A stretch of 64,000 nt of DNA from Streptomyces catenulae (lineage in GTDB: Bacteria; Actinomycetota; Actinomycetes; Streptomycetales; Streptomycetaceae). This document shows, in pieces, positions 15,199 through 24,137 of this stretch. The DNA is taken from NCBI RefSeq assembly GCF_000718015.1, contig NZ_JODY01000026.1, positions 1 through 64,000 on the forward strand, written 5' to 3'. Position numbers and translations under genes: made by a program. The notes beneath the pieces are model-generated. The model saw nothing but the letters and a program-made list of their open reading frames with translations, did not search any database and had not been told where the DNA came from. The stretch's first letter is position 1; every line of letters begins with the position of its first letter.

Positions 15199-16137
15199 GT
15201 GGGCATGGCGATTCAGGCGGAGGGACTGCGCAAGGAGTACCGGGGCACGCGCGCGCTGCGCGGCGTCGACCTCGCGGTGCCGTCCGGTACGGTGCTCGGC
15301 CTGCTCGGGCCGAACGGCGCGGGCAAGACGACCACCGTACGGATGCTGGCGACACTGCTCGCCCCGGACGGCGGACGGGCGGAGGTCGCCGGGTACGACG
15401 TGGTGCGGCAGCCGCACGAGGTACGGCGGCGCATCGGCCTCGCCGGACAGTACGCGGCGGTCGACGAACTCCTCACCGGACGCGAGAACCTCACGCTCAT
15501 CGGCACCCTGCTGCACCTGGGCCGGGCCGCCGCACGGGAGCGGGCGGCGCAGCTCCTCGACCGGTTCGAGCTGACCGGCGCGGGCGACCGCCCGGCCCGG
15601 ACCTACTCGGGCGGGATGCGCCGCCGCCTGGACCTGGCCGCCTGCCTCGTCGCCCGGCCCGCCGTCCTCTTCCTCGACGAACCCACCACCGGCCTCGACC
15701 CGGTGAGCCGGATGTCCCTGTGGACGGCGGTACGGGACCTGGTCGCCGACGGGGTCACCGTCCTGCTGACCACGCAGTACCTGGAGGAGGCCGACCAACT
15801 CGCCGACCGGATCGCGGTCGTCGAATCGGGACGGGTGATCGCCGACGGCACGCCCGACGAACTGAAGCGCAAGACCGGCGAGGAGCGGCTGGAGATCGCC
15901 GTGACCCACCCGGCCGACCTGCCCGCCGCGGTCTCCGCGCTGCGCCGGGTCACCGCGGCCGAGCCGCTGGCCGACGACGCCACCCGCACCCTCTCGCTCA
16001 CCGTCGACGGCGGTACGGACACCATCGCCGCGGTGGCCGCCGCGCTGCACGCCGCGGACATCGCCGTCACCGACTTCGCGCTGCGGCGGCCGACGCTCGA
16101 CGAGGTCTTCGTCTCCCTCACCGGCCGCTCCGCCTGA
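15199..16137 (+). CDS. ABC transporter ATP-binding protein, DrrA type
   Basis: 312-aa nucleotide-binding subunit. Walker A GPNGAGKTT, Q-loop in GLAGQYAAVDELLTGRENL, signature YSGGMRRRLDLA, Walker B VLFLDEPTTGLDP, and the DrrA-type C-terminal extension (about 225-312). DrrA pairs with an ABC-2 permease to export antibiotics. The matching permease gene is not adjacent but sits after the NRPS at 48440, an unusual split. GTG 15199 has GGAGG 8 nt upstream. It is in an operon with mbtH. Likely role: product export and self-resistance. Confidence 0.9.
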   Translation: MGMAIQAEGLRKEYRGTRALRGVDLAVPSGTVLGLLGPNGAGKTTTVRMLATLLAPDGGRAEVAGYDVVRQPHEVRRRIGLAGQYAAVDELLTGRENLTLIGTLLHLGRAAARERAAQLLDRFELTGAGDRPARTYSGGMRRRLDLAACLVARPAVLFLDEPTTGLDPVSRMSLWTAVRDLVADGVTVLLTTQYLEEADQLADRIAVVESGRVIADGTPDELKRKTGEERLEIAVTHPADLPAAVSALRRVTAAEPLADDATRTLSLTVDGGTDTIAAVAAALHAADIAVTDFALRRPTLDEVFVSLTGRSA

Positions 16138-16218
16138 GCGTCGCGCGCCCGGCGTGGACCGTTCACCGCGTCATCTTCTTCATCTCCCGCGGCTGCCCGC
16201 GGGACTACGGGGGCCACC

Positions 16219-17175
16219 ATGCAGAGAATCCACTTCGACGCCGCCGACCTCGCGAGAACCCGCCTGCGGACCACCGCGGGCCCGCTGGTGGAGACGGCCT
16301 TCGCGGTCGGGCTCCTGGGTCGCGGGGTCGGCGCGCCCTACGCCCGCTGGCGCAGTCAGGTCGGCAAGCGGCTGCCCCGGCGGCCGTACCCGCTCCACGG
16401 CGGTACCGCGCCGGGGCCGGACGCGTTCCTCGCCTGCGCCGAGCGGCACGCCGGGGACGAGACGGGCGCGGCGCCGGTGCGCGGGCCCGGCGCCCGGCAG
16501 GTCTCCGACGAGCTGACCGCGGTGTGGCGGGCGGCGGTCGCGCCCTACTGGGACCGGCTGCGGGCCTATCTGGAGGCGGAGTGCGAGGCGCGCGGCCGGA
16601 TCATGATGGCCGGGGGCGCCGAACAGCTGCTGGCGACGCTGCACCCCCGCACGGTGTGGCGGGCGCCGGTCCTGGAGATCCCCGGCGGGCCCGACGAGGA
16701 CATCCGGCTGGGCGGGCGGGGGCTGGTGCTCGTCCCGTCGGTCTTCCTCCACCGGGCGGCGCGGTTGATGACGCCCCCGGCGGGCGGCCCGCCGGTGCTG
16801 GCGTTCGCGGCGCCGCCCGACGCGGCGCGCGCCGCCGCGCTGTGGGAGGAGTCCGACCCGCCGTCGCAGTCGCTCGGCGCGCTGGTGGGGCAGACCCGCG
16901 CCGCCGCGCTGCGGGCGCTGCGGGCCACCTGCACGACCGGCCAACTCGCCGACCAGCTGGGCATCTCGGCGGCCGGTGCGAGCCAGCACACCGCGGTGCT
17001 GCGGGAGACGGGGCTGATCACCACCCGCCGGATCCGCAACACCGTGCTGCACACCGTCACCCCGCTGGGCGTCGCGCTGCTGGACGGCCGCGTCGCCCGC
17101 CCGCAGCGGCCCCCGGTCGCGGTACGGCCGCGCGGCGCCGCCGCCCTGATGTCCCCGGCACGCTGGGCTTCCTGA
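16219..17175 (+). CDS. ArsR-like winged-helix regulator with large N-terminal domain
   Basis: 318-aa regulator typical of actinobacteria. An N-terminal domain of about 220 residues has no known catalytic motif (DUF5937-like in layout). A C-terminal ArsR-type winged helix follows (about 225-295: TRAAALRALRATCTTGQLADQL, then ISAAGASQHTAVLRETGLI). ATG 16219. It follows the DrrA gene by 81 bp on the same strand and may regulate the transporter or nearby genes. It ends before a strong bidirectional terminator, marking the end of this plus-strand unit. Confidence 0.78.
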   Translation: MQRIHFDAADLARTRLRTTAGPLVETAFAVGLLGRGVGAPYARWRSQVGKRLPRRPYPLHGGTAPGPDAFLACAERHAGDETGAAPVRGPGARQVSDELTAVWRAAVAPYWDRLRAYLEAECEARGRIMMAGGAEQLLATLHPRTVWRAPVLEIPGGPDEDIRLGGRGLVLVPSVFLHRAARLMTPPAGGPPVLAFAAPPDAARAAALWEESDPPSQSLGALVGQTRAAALRALRATCTTGQLADQLGISAAGASQHTAVLRETGLITTRRIRNTVLHTVTPLGVALLDGRVARPQRPPVAVRPRGAAALMSPARWAS

Positions 17176-17203
17176 CCGCCTTCCGAACGCACCGTGCACC
17201 GTC

Positions 17204-17244
17204 ACGGCGAGGGCCCCGGTACCGCGTACCGGGGCCCTCGCCGT
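17204..17244 (+). terminator. Bidirectional terminator between convergent units
   Basis: A perfect 19-bp inverted repeat (arms 17204-17222 and 17226-17244, starting ACGGCGAGGGCCCC) with a 3-nt loop, followed by TTTCTCT. It separates the plus-strand ArsR-like gene (ends 17175) from the minus-strand permease gene (ends 17272). Confidence 0.9.
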
Positions 17245-17271
17245 TTCTCTCGGTGGGTCAGGGGCGGGGGC

Positions 17272-19839
17272 TCACTCCCGCACCCCGGCCATCTGACCCG
17301 GCTTGCCCCGGAGGACCAGACGGGCCGAGAGCAGGGTGGTGGCGAGGGTCAGGCCGACGGCCGCGGCGACCACCCCGATGAAGATCCACGGGGAGCCGTC
17401 CGGGATCGGCGAGCCCAGCACGCTGATGCTCAGCGGCACCAGCGTCAACGCCGCCACCAGCACACCCAGCACGATCCCGGCGATCGCCACCAGCGCCGCC
17501 TCGACCGTCATCATCTGGAGCACCTGACGCCGGGTGGAGCCGATGAGGCGTTGCAGCATGAACTCGCGGCGCCGCTCGGTCGTCGCGACCACCTGCGTGT
17601 TCACCAGCGCGATCGTCGCGTACCCCACCACCATGCAGAGCAGCAGGTACGACATCCACGTCTGGGTCTCGTCGGCGTCCGCCCGGGCGACGGCCAGCGC
17701 GTCGCGGTCGGCGACCCGCAGCCCCGGATGGTCCTTCGCCAGGGCCGAGAGCGTGCCGGTCAGCTTCGCCGGGTCGGTGCCGGGTGCCGCCTTCACCATG
17801 ATCTGCGGCAGCAGTCCGGTGCCGGTGTGCGGCGCCAGCAGGGCGGCCGGGAGCAGCGCCGTCTCGTAGCCGCGACGGCCGTCGAGCGTGGCCACCAGGG
17901 TGAGGCGGACGGGGGTGCCGTCGCCGAGCCGCATCGGCACCCGGTCGCCCAGCTTGTACCCGCCCTCGGTGACCATGGTGGTCGGCAGCGCGACGGATTC
18001 GCCGGTCAGCGCGGCGAGGTCGCCGGTGGCCGCGCGGTACGCCGTCGTCCGGCCCAGCCCGTCCGGGGTGACGCCCTGGAGCGGCACCTTCTCCGGGTTC
18101 GGGCTGTCGGGCTCGTCGCCCGGCTCCGGCTTCGGCACCGGCGGGTCGAGGTAGCCCAGGGTGGAGATCTGCGCGGACGCCGCCGCGACGCCGGGCTGCC
18201 GGGCGACGGTCCGGACGAGGTCCAGCGGCAGGCTGCCGTCGGCGGAGGTGACCACCAGATCGGCCCGCAGATCCTCCCGGAACGCCCGCTCGGCGCCGCT
18301 GGACTGGGTGGTCTGGAGGTAGATGAGGGCCATCGCCAGACCGCTGGCGAGCATCACCGGCATCACCGCACCGGCGAACCGGCTGGTGCGGGCCTTGGCG
18401 TTGAGCGTGGCCAGCGAACCGGCCAGCCCGGTGAAGGCGCGCAGCGGACCGCGGAGCGCCGCCGTGATCAGCTTGGCGAGTCCGGGCCCGAGCAGCCCGA
18501 AACCGGCCGTCCACAGCATCGCCGCGGGCGTCGCCGTACTGCCCGCCGTCGGCCCGTCCACCCCCGCGGTGACCAGCGCCAGCGTCGTACCGCCCGCGAG
18601 GAAGAGCAGGGCGAAGACCAGCCGGGGCGCGCTGAACCAGCGGCGCTGGAGGGACGCCTCGGCGAGCGCCTCGGTCGGCCGGGTGCGGGTCGCCGCCCGC
18701 GCGCCGAGGAACGCCGCGCCCAGCGCCGTCAGCAGCGCCGTGGCGACACCGATGGCGACGGGCACGAAACCGGCCCGGAACGCGATGGTCTCGGGGACCA
18801 CTCCGGCGGAGGCGAACGCGCTCAGCAGCACCCGGCCGATGGCGGGCCCGGGGAAGGTGGCCAGCGCGGTCGCCACGACGGCGACGACCAGCGTCTCGCC
18901 GAGCACCATCCGCCGCAGCTGCGCGGGGGTGGCGCCGATCGCCCGCAGCAGCGCCGACTCGCGCTGCCGCTGGTTGAGGGAGAGGCCCACGGTGCTGGAG
19001 ACGACGAAGACGGTGACCGCGGCGGACAGCCCGCCGAAGACGGACGCCAGCGTCACCAGCTTGCTGCCCTCGGCGATGACCTCGGGGTGCTCCGCCCAGC
19101 CGCGTTCGTCGCCGGTCAGCACCTGCGGCGGCGCGATCCCGGGCGCCCGCTCCGTACCCGCCACGGCCTTGGTGACGGCCTGGTGGACGGTGGCGGTGTC
19201 GGCGCCGGGGGCGGTGAACACGCCCAGGGCGTCGGGGGTGCCGGGGCGTCCGGTGGCGCGGTCGGCGGCGGCGTCGGTGAGGAAGACCGTCGCCGGGTCA
19301 CCGGTGCCGGACACCAGCGCGGTGACCCGGTAGGCACCGGCCTCGCCGCGCACCGTCAGCCGCACCGTCCGCCCGACGCGCACGCCGTGCTCCGCCGCGA
19401 ACCGGGTGTCCACCGCGATCTCCCGCGCACCGGTGGGCGCGGTGCCCTCGGTGGTGCGGTACGGGGCCAGCCGCGCCGACGACCAGCCGTGGCCGGTCAG
19501 TTGGGCGCCGGGGTGCCCGCCGTCGAGGGTGGCGAGGGGGAACGAGACGTCCGGGACGACGGCGGAGACGCCCGGGACGGCCTTGACGCGGTCCGCCAGC
19601 GTCCGGTCGAGGCGGACGCGTTCGGGGAAGATGTCGCGCCGGGTGTCGGGGAAGCGCTGGTCGCCGGTGATCAACAGCGGGGCAGCGGCGAGGCGTTGCG
19701 GCGGGGCGGCCTTGTGCAGACCGGTCTCGAAGAGGCCACCGCAGCCCACCACGATGGCGGCGCCGAAGAACAGCGCGATGAACGTCGCGAGGAAGCCGCC
19801 CTTGTGGAAGCGGAGCGTCTTGAAGGCGAGCCGGATCAC
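17272..19839 (-). CDS. FtsX/MacB-type ABC transporter permease
   Basis: 855-aa permease with two FtsX-type membrane domains. An N-terminal TM helix (LATFIALFFGAAIVVGCGG) is followed by a large extracytoplasmic domain, three TM helices (about residues 260-390), a second extracytoplasmic domain, and a final TM group ending LRGKPGQMAGVRE. It forms an exporter with the ATPase encoded just upstream, whose stop overlaps its GTG start (GTGA at 19836-19839). The five-gene unit regulator-membrane protein-sensor-ATPase-permease is entirely overlapping, pointing to one envelope-stress or peptide-antibiotic export device. Substrate unknown. Confidence 0.88.
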   Translation of the reverse strand: MIRLAFKTLRFHKGGFLATFIALFFGAAIVVGCGGLFETGLHKAAPPQRLAAAPLLITGDQRFPDTRRDIFPERVRLDRTLADRVKAVPGVSAVVPDVSFPLATLDGGHPGAQLTGHGWSSARLAPYRTTEGTAPTGAREIAVDTRFAAEHGVRVGRTVRLTVRGEAGAYRVTALVSGTGDPATVFLTDAAADRATGRPGTPDALGVFTAPGADTATVHQAVTKAVAGTERAPGIAPPQVLTGDERGWAEHPEVIAEGSKLVTLASVFGGLSAAVTVFVVSSTVGLSLNQRQRESALLRAIGATPAQLRRMVLGETLVVAVVATALATFPGPAIGRVLLSAFASAGVVPETIAFRAGFVPVAIGVATALLTALGAAFLGARAATRTRPTEALAEASLQRRWFSAPRLVFALLFLAGGTTLALVTAGVDGPTAGSTATPAAMLWTAGFGLLGPGLAKLITAALRGPLRAFTGLAGSLATLNAKARTSRFAGAVMPVMLASGLAMALIYLQTTQSSGAERAFREDLRADLVVTSADGSLPLDLVRTVARQPGVAAASAQISTLGYLDPPVPKPEPGDEPDSPNPEKVPLQGVTPDGLGRTTAYRAATGDLAALTGESVALPTTMVTEGGYKLGDRVPMRLGDGTPVRLTLVATLDGRRGYETALLPAALLAPHTGTGLLPQIMVKAAPGTDPAKLTGTLSALAKDHPGLRVADRDALAVARADADETQTWMSYLLLCMVVGYATIALVNTQVVATTERRREFMLQRLIGSTRRQVLQMMTVEAALVAIAGIVLGVLVAALTLVPLSISVLGSPIPDGSPWIFIGVVAAAVGLTLATTLLSARLVLRGKPGQMAGVRE

Positions 19840-20657
19840 CGCCGGGCCTCCCGCCGGTGCGTGGGGGTCTCGGCGGCGGAGGTGTCGCCCCAGGCGCCGA
19901 GGTGGGTCATCCGTTCGGCGACCTGATCGGCGGTGGGGGCGGCCAGCGCGCTGACGATCTTCCCGTCGGCGAGGAACAGCACCCGGTCCGCGTGCGAGGC
20001 GGCCACCGGGTCGTGGGTGACCATCACGATCGTCTGCCCGCCCCACTGCACGGCCTCGCGCAGCAGTGTCAGCACCTCGCGGGCGGTGTACGTGTCGAGG
20101 GCACCGGTCGGCTCGTCGCCGAAGACGACGGCGGGCTTGGTGATCAGCGCGCGGGCGATGGCGACGCGCTGTTGCTGACCGCCGGACAGCTCCCCGGGCC
20201 GGTTGCCGCGCCGCGAGGCGAGCCCGACCCGCTCGATGACCTCGTCGACCTCGGCCTTCCGGGGGCGGCGTCCGGCCAGCCGGAGCGGCAGGGTGACGTT
20301 GTCGACGACGGTCAGCGCGGGCAGCAGGTTGAACGCCTGGAAGATGAAGCCGATGCGTTCGCGGCGGAGCTTGGTCAGCTCCTTCTCGTTGAGCGGCGCG
20401 AGGTCCACGCCGTCGAGGTGGACGCTGCCGGAGGAGGGCCGGTCGAGTCCGGCGGCACAGTGCAGAAAGGTGCTCTTGCCGGAGCCGGAGGGGCCCATGA
20501 CGGCGGTGAAGCTGCCGCGCGGTAAGCCGATCGACACGCCGTCGAGGGCGGCGACGCGGTTCTTCGAACCGCCGTACACCTTGTGGACGTCGTCGAGCCG
20601 CACGACGGCGTGACGGTCGGGGGCGTCGTAGCCCTGCGGACTCGGGGTCCCGTTCAT
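19836..20657 (-). CDS. ABC transporter ATP-binding protein, MacB/LolD type
   Basis: 273-aa ATPase. Walker A GPSGSGKST, signature LSGGQQQRVAIARAL, Walker B VVFGDEPTGALD, H-loop VTHDP. It is the energy subunit for the FtsX-type permease immediately downstream. Both ends overlap neighbours by 4 nt (ATGA with the sensor gene, GTGA with the permease). Codon 45 is TTA (20523-20525), a rare leucine codon read only by the bldA tRNA in Streptomyces, so synthesis is probably tied to development. Confidence 0.92.
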   Translation of the reverse strand: MNGTPSPQGYDAPDRHAVVRLDDVHKVYGGSKNRVAALDGVSIGLPRGSFTAVMGPSGSGKSTFLHCAAGLDRPSSGSVHLDGVDLAPLNEKELTKLRRERIGFIFQAFNLLPALTVVDNVTLPLRLAGRRPRKAEVDEVIERVGLASRRGNRPGELSGGQQQRVAIARALITKPAVVFGDEPTGALDTYTAREVLTLLREAVQWGGQTIVMVTHDPVAASHADRVLFLADGKIVSALAAPTADQVAERMTHLGAWGDTSAAETPTHRREARR

Positions 20658-21487
20658 GTGCGATGTCCTCCGTGTGCGGTGGACCCGGCGTCCGGGCCGG
20701 GCGGGGTGGGCGGTGCGGTGAGCGGGCCGGGCTCCGCGAGGACGCGCCGGGCTGGGGCGAGCGGGTCGGGCGGCGGGCGGAGCAGGGCGTGGGCGACGGT
20801 GAGCTGCAGCCGGGCGGCGGCCACCACGGCGTACGAGGCGTACATGGCCAGTACCAGGAAGACCGCCGAGGCGATCAGCGCGGCGGGCCAGCTGTCGATC
20901 CAGACGCCGGGCCCCAGACCGTTCGACCGGCCGAGCCGGACGCCGTGGACGTACGAGCCGTCCGCCTGCCGGGCGCCGACCGCCCAGAACCACAGGGGCA
21001 GCGCCGCCCCGGCGAGCAGCGTGAGCCACAGCGCGAGGGTGAGCAGATCGAGCAGGAGCAGCAGCGGGTGCAGCAGGATCAGATAGCAGCAGTCGCGGTA
21101 GAACGCCGGGTCGGTGAACCGGGCCTTGAGGTGCCCGGCGAGCCCCGGTTCGGTGACGGGCTGGTAGGCGTACGGGATCGGCGCGTCGACCAGCGCGGCC
21201 CGGCCCCGTTCGACCTGGGCGCAGCAGCGGACCACCCAGGCGGTGCCGGAGGCCAGCGCCAGCGTCAGGGTGAGCTGGCCGAGGAGGAGACCCGCGAGGA
21301 GGGCGGTGGTGGCCACCGCGCAGAAGACCGATCCGGCCAGCGCGTGCCCGGCGAGGTAGCCGGTCGCCCGCCAGGTCGCCGCCGACACCAGCATGCGCGG
21401 CGGGTTGGCGGCGCGGGCCAGCCGCCGGGGCGTCAGCAGTGCCGCCGAGACCGGCGCCACCAGCAGGGACTTGACCGCCGTCGTCAT
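20654..21487 (-). CDS. Sensor-domain membrane protein
   Basis: 277-aa integral membrane protein with about four to six TM helices: residues about 45-90 (two), 130-165 (two), 205-235. It matches the general build of the putative sensor domain found at the N-terminus of some Streptomyces histidine kinases, but no kinase domain follows. It overlaps the small membrane protein gene and the ATPase gene by 4 nt each. Probably it detects the substrate or envelope state for the MacB-like exporter (inference). Confidence 0.7.
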   Translation of the reverse strand: MTTAVKSLLVAPVSAALLTPRRLARAANPPRMLVSAATWRATGYLAGHALAGSVFCAVATTALLAGLLLGQLTLTLALASGTAWVVRCCAQVERGRAALVDAPIPYAYQPVTEPGLAGHLKARFTDPAFYRDCCYLILLHPLLLLLDLLTLALWLTLLAGAALPLWFWAVGARQADGSYVHGVRLGRSNGLGPGVWIDSWPAALIASAVFLVLAMYASYAVVAAARLQLTVAHALLRPPPDPLAPARRVLAEPGPLTAPPTPPGPDAGSTAHGGHRT

Positions 21488-21717
21488 CCCACGCTCCGCA
21501 GCAGCGTCTCGATCGCGGTGAGGCGGGCGTCGAGGGTCTGCAGCTGCTCCTGGAGGCGGGCGTGTCCGGCGGACGCCTCCTCGGCGAGCTTGCGGTACGC
21601 GGCCATCGCCACGGCGTCGGCGCGGTGGCGCTGGAGCCGGAAGTAGGCGACCACCGCCGCGGTGCTGCCGCCGGCGATGATCGTGACGATGGCGATCGTG
21701 ATGACGGCGCCGGTCAT
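21484..21717 (-). CDS. Small membrane protein with coiled coil, copy 2
   Basis: 77-aa paralogue of the protein at 11616-11849. It has one N-terminal TM helix (about residues 4-26), then VVAYFRLQRHRADAVAMAAY, shared almost exactly with copy 1, and a helix of heptad type ending ETLLRSVG. The start overlaps the stop of the winged-helix regulator (ATGA 21714-21717) and the stop overlaps the sensor gene. Conserved length and pairing in both copies suggest a functional unit with the regulator. Confidence 0.74.
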   Translation of the reverse strand: MTGAVITIAIVTIIAGGSTAAVVAYFRLQRHRADAVAMAAYRKLAEEASAGHARLQEQLQTLDARLTAIETLLRSVG

Positions 21718-22040
21718 GTCGTTCCTTTCGTGTCGCTGACTGTCTCCGGTGCGTCCGCCGCCACGGCGGTGGCTATGGTCTCGGCGGTCACGTGCAGGTC
21801 GAACGGCGCCAGTTCGAAGTACTTCAGCGCCTTGCCGCTGTCCGACAGCTCCAGGCTGCCGCTGACCAGACCGGCCTTCTCCAGCCGCTCCAGGTGCATG
21901 TAGAGCAGCGGCCGGGACATGCCCAGGCGGCGGGCCAGCTCACTGACGTACATCCGCCCACCGGCGATCTCCGCGATGACGCGGAGACGCTGGGCATGCC
22001 CCACGGCGGCGAGTACCACCAGCAACTCCTCGCTCGTCAT
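21714..22040 (-). CDS. ArsR/MarR-like winged-helix regulator, copy 2
   Basis: 108-aa paralogue of the regulator at 11236. The N-terminal 95 residues are nearly the same (MTSEELLVVLAAVGHAQRLR, LARRLGMSRPLLYMHLERLE), while the C-terminal tail is shorter and different. It is the first gene of a fully overlapping operon with a membrane protein, a sensor protein and a MacB-like transporter. A near-palindrome upstream (22065-22082) also occurs before the MMPL exporter gene, so it may control both exporters (inference). Confidence 0.82.
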   Translation of the reverse strand: MTSEELLVVLAAVGHAQRLRVIAEIAGGRMYVSELARRLGMSRPLLYMHLERLEKAGLVSGSLELSDSGKALKYFELAPFDLHVTAETIATAVAADAPETVSDTKGTT

Positions 22041-22064
22041 CGTCCACGCCCTCTCCGGGAAGCA

Positions 22065-22082
22065 TGTAAGTTCAGGCTGACA
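22065..22082 (-). promoter_or_regulatory. Candidate operator shared by regulator copy 2 and the MMPL gene
   Basis: TGTAAGTTCAGGCTGACA, an imperfect palindrome of form TGTnAG-N6-CTnACA, lies 25 bp before the regulator start. The reverse complement recurs with few changes at 28234-28251 before the MMPL transporter gene. A TTGACA (-35-like) lies 16-21 bp further upstream on the minus strand. Confidence 0.55.
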
Positions 22083-22172
22083 CATGGATTTGTGAGCTGT
22101 CAAAGGTAAGGACAGACTTCCCCTCGACGGGAGGGACGGCCCGCAGGTGGGCCGCCCGGGGGCGGACAGCGC

Positions 22173-22206
22173 GAAGGCCCGGCCCCCGGGCGGGGACCGG
22201 GCCTTC
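22173..22206 (-). terminator. Terminator after the flavin reductase gene
   Basis: GAAGGCCCGG (22173-22182) and CCGGGCCTTC (22197-22206) form a 10-bp stem with a GC-rich 14-nt loop, 15 bp past the stop of the flavin reductase gene on the minus strand. No T-run follows, as is common in Streptomyces. Confidence 0.65.
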
Positions 22207-22220
22207 GTCATGACGCGGTG

Positions 22221-22745
22221 TCAGGCGGTGGGCCAGGCACGGAACTGCCGCAGACCGTAGAGGAGCGGCGGCAGCGAGCGGTGCGTCACGATGCGGCGGG
22301 CGGTGGCGAAGACCGTCACATGGCTGCCGACCCGCTGGGTCAGGGTGACCTCGCAGTCGGCGACGGTGTGGGCGTCACGGGTCAGATGCGGACCGGCGGC
22401 GTCCGGGGACTGCTCCCAGGGCAGCAGGTCGAACCGGCGCGGATTGCCCGAGGCGAACAGCTCCGCCGCCGAACGGGCCTCCTCGTGCAGCAGATTCACC
22501 GCGAACTCACCGCTCTTCATGATCGCCTCCAGCGTCGGGCTGCCGTCGCGCAGGCAGACCAGCAGGGTCGGCGGATCGAGCGAGACGCTGCACACCGAGG
22601 AGCAGGTCATTCCGCGCGGCGCGCCCTCGTGGTCGGTGGTGGTCACCACGCAGACGCCGGTCGGGAAGCCGCTCATCATGTGCCGGAAGGTGTCGGGGGT
22701 GGCCCGGGCGGAGGCCGTCCGGGTGTCTGTCGCGGGCTCGGTCAT
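22221..22745 (-). CDS. Flavin reductase (HpaC-like), partner of the halogenase
   Basis: 174-aa NAD(P)H:flavin oxidoreductase of the flavin-reductase-like/FMN-binding split-barrel family. Residues such as GFPTGVCVVTT, GMTCSSVCSVSLDPPTLLVCL, FAVNLL and the C-terminal HRSLPPLLYGLRQF are typical. It supplies FADH2 to flavin-dependent halogenases and two-component monooxygenases. The ATG overlaps the stop of the antiporter gene (22742-22745), and the halogenase is the first gene of the same minus-strand run, so it very likely serves the tryptophan halogenase. Confidence 0.9.
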   Translation of the reverse strand: MTEPATDTRTASARATPDTFRHMMSGFPTGVCVVTTTDHEGAPRGMTCSSVCSVSLDPPTLLVCLRDGSPTLEAIMKSGEFAVNLLHEEARSAAELFASGNPRRFDLLPWEQSPDAAGPHLTRDAHTVADCEVTLTQRVGSHVTVFATARRIVTHRSLPPLLYGLRQFRAWPTA

Positions 22746-24100
22746 CGGGTACCGCTTTCTGTCTCCGCGGGAAGCCCACCGGCGTCCCGCACGGGAGGCG
22801 CTCCCGGCTCGGGGAGCTGTCCGGGGTCGGTGACCTGCCGGGGCGGGCGCGCGTCCGCGGACCGGCGCGCGTCCCGGCGGTCGAGCAGATTCAGCAGCGG
22901 GCCGGTGAGCGCCGTCGTCACCAGCGCCATCACCACCAGCGCCAGGACCAGCGGCGGAGCCAGGATGCCGGAGCTCAACCCGGCCTGGATCACGATCAGT
23001 TCGGTCAGCCCGCGGGTGTTCATCAGCGCACCGATCCGCGCCGCCTCCCCGCGCGGCAGCCCGCCGATGCGGGCACCGGCGTAGCCGCCGAGGAGCTTCC
23101 CGGCGCAGCCGAGCGCCACCGCCACCACGATCAGCGACCAGGCGGAGGCGGAGAAGCCGCGGGTGAGCACGGTGATGCCGGTGACCACGAAGAACGCCGG
23201 GGCCAGCGCCCGCCCCGCCCGGGAGACCAGATGCACCGGGCGGGCCCAGGGCGCCCCCTCGCCGCCCGGTACGGCCAGCCCCACCAGCGCCGCGCCGAGG
23301 ATCGCCGTCATGCCCAGGTGCTCCATGGCGAGCGCCACGGCCAGCGCCACCGCCCCGAGCACCACCGCGGTGCCGCGCGGCAGCCGGGTGCACAGATCGC
23401 GCGCCACCCGGGTGCGCAGCCCGTACCGGACCGCCAGCGCGCACCCGGCGCCGAACAGCAGCGCCCGCAGCCCGTGCAGGGTGCCGGAGGCGCTGCCGGA
23501 GCCGAGGCCGATCGCGACCGTGAGGAGCAGCCAGCCGATCGCGTCGATGGCGATGGCCGAGGCCAGTGCGAGCCGTCCGGCGGCCGACTCGGTCATACCG
23601 CGGTCGGCGAGGATCCGGGAGAGCACCGGCACCGCGGTGATGGACATCGCCACCGCGATCATCAGGCCCAGGGCCGGGAGCGGGGCGTCCCCGCGGACGG
23701 CGGGCGGCGCGACGAGCGTCACCCACCCGGTCAGCAGCGCGCCGGTGAACAGCGCGGGCAGCAGCGAACCGGCGATCACCCACCCGGTGGCCCGCCGCGG
23801 TGGCCGGTCCGGGCCGACCGCCAGCTTGTGCGCGAGGCCCACCAGGAACAGCACCAGCCCGGCTTGGGCGAACAGGGAGAGCAGGTCGAAGACGGGGCGC
23901 GGCAGCACCACGTCGAGGGCGGGGGCGCCGAAGGACGCGACCACGGCGGGCCCGGCCAGCAGGCCCACCGTGACCTCCCCCACGACTTCCGGCTGGCGCA
24001 GCCGGCGGGCGGCCGCCCTGCCGGCGGCGGCGAGCAACAGGACGACGGCGAGCGCCGCCACGGCGTGTGCGAACCGCGGTAACAGGTACAGCACGTCCAT
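22742..24100 (-). CDS. Cation:proton antiporter (CPA2/KefB-like)
   Basis: 452-aa membrane protein with about 12 TM helices and family motifs such as GEVTVGLLAGPAVVASFGAP near the N-terminus and MNTRGLTELIVIQAGLSSGI in a late helix. Similar Na+/H+ exchangers recur in natural-product clusters (for example in glycopeptide-type clusters), with unclear purpose. It lies between the halogenase and the flavin reductase and is coupled to the latter. Codon 7 is TTA (24080-24082), implying bldA dependence. The ion and role in the pathway are unknown. Confidence 0.87.
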   Translation of the reverse strand: MDVLYLLPRFAHAVAALAVVLLLAAAGRAAARRLRQPEVVGEVTVGLLAGPAVVASFGAPALDVVLPRPVFDLLSLFAQAGLVLFLVGLAHKLAVGPDRPPRRATGWVIAGSLLPALFTGALLTGWVTLVAPPAVRGDAPLPALGLMIAVAMSITAVPVLSRILADRGMTESAAGRLALASAIAIDAIGWLLLTVAIGLGSGSASGTLHGLRALLFGAGCALAVRYGLRTRVARDLCTRLPRGTAVVLGAVALAVALAMEHLGMTAILGAALVGLAVPGGEGAPWARPVHLVSRAGRALAPAFFVVTGITVLTRGFSASAWSLIVVAVALGCAGKLLGGYAGARIGGLPRGEAARIGALMNTRGLTELIVIQAGLSSGILAPPLVLALVVMALVTTALTGPLLNLLDRRDARRSADARPPRQVTDPGQLPEPGAPPVRDAGGLPAETESGTR

Positions 24101-24137
24101 CGCGCAGGGGTCCTTCCCGATCGGGGTCCGGGTCGGG

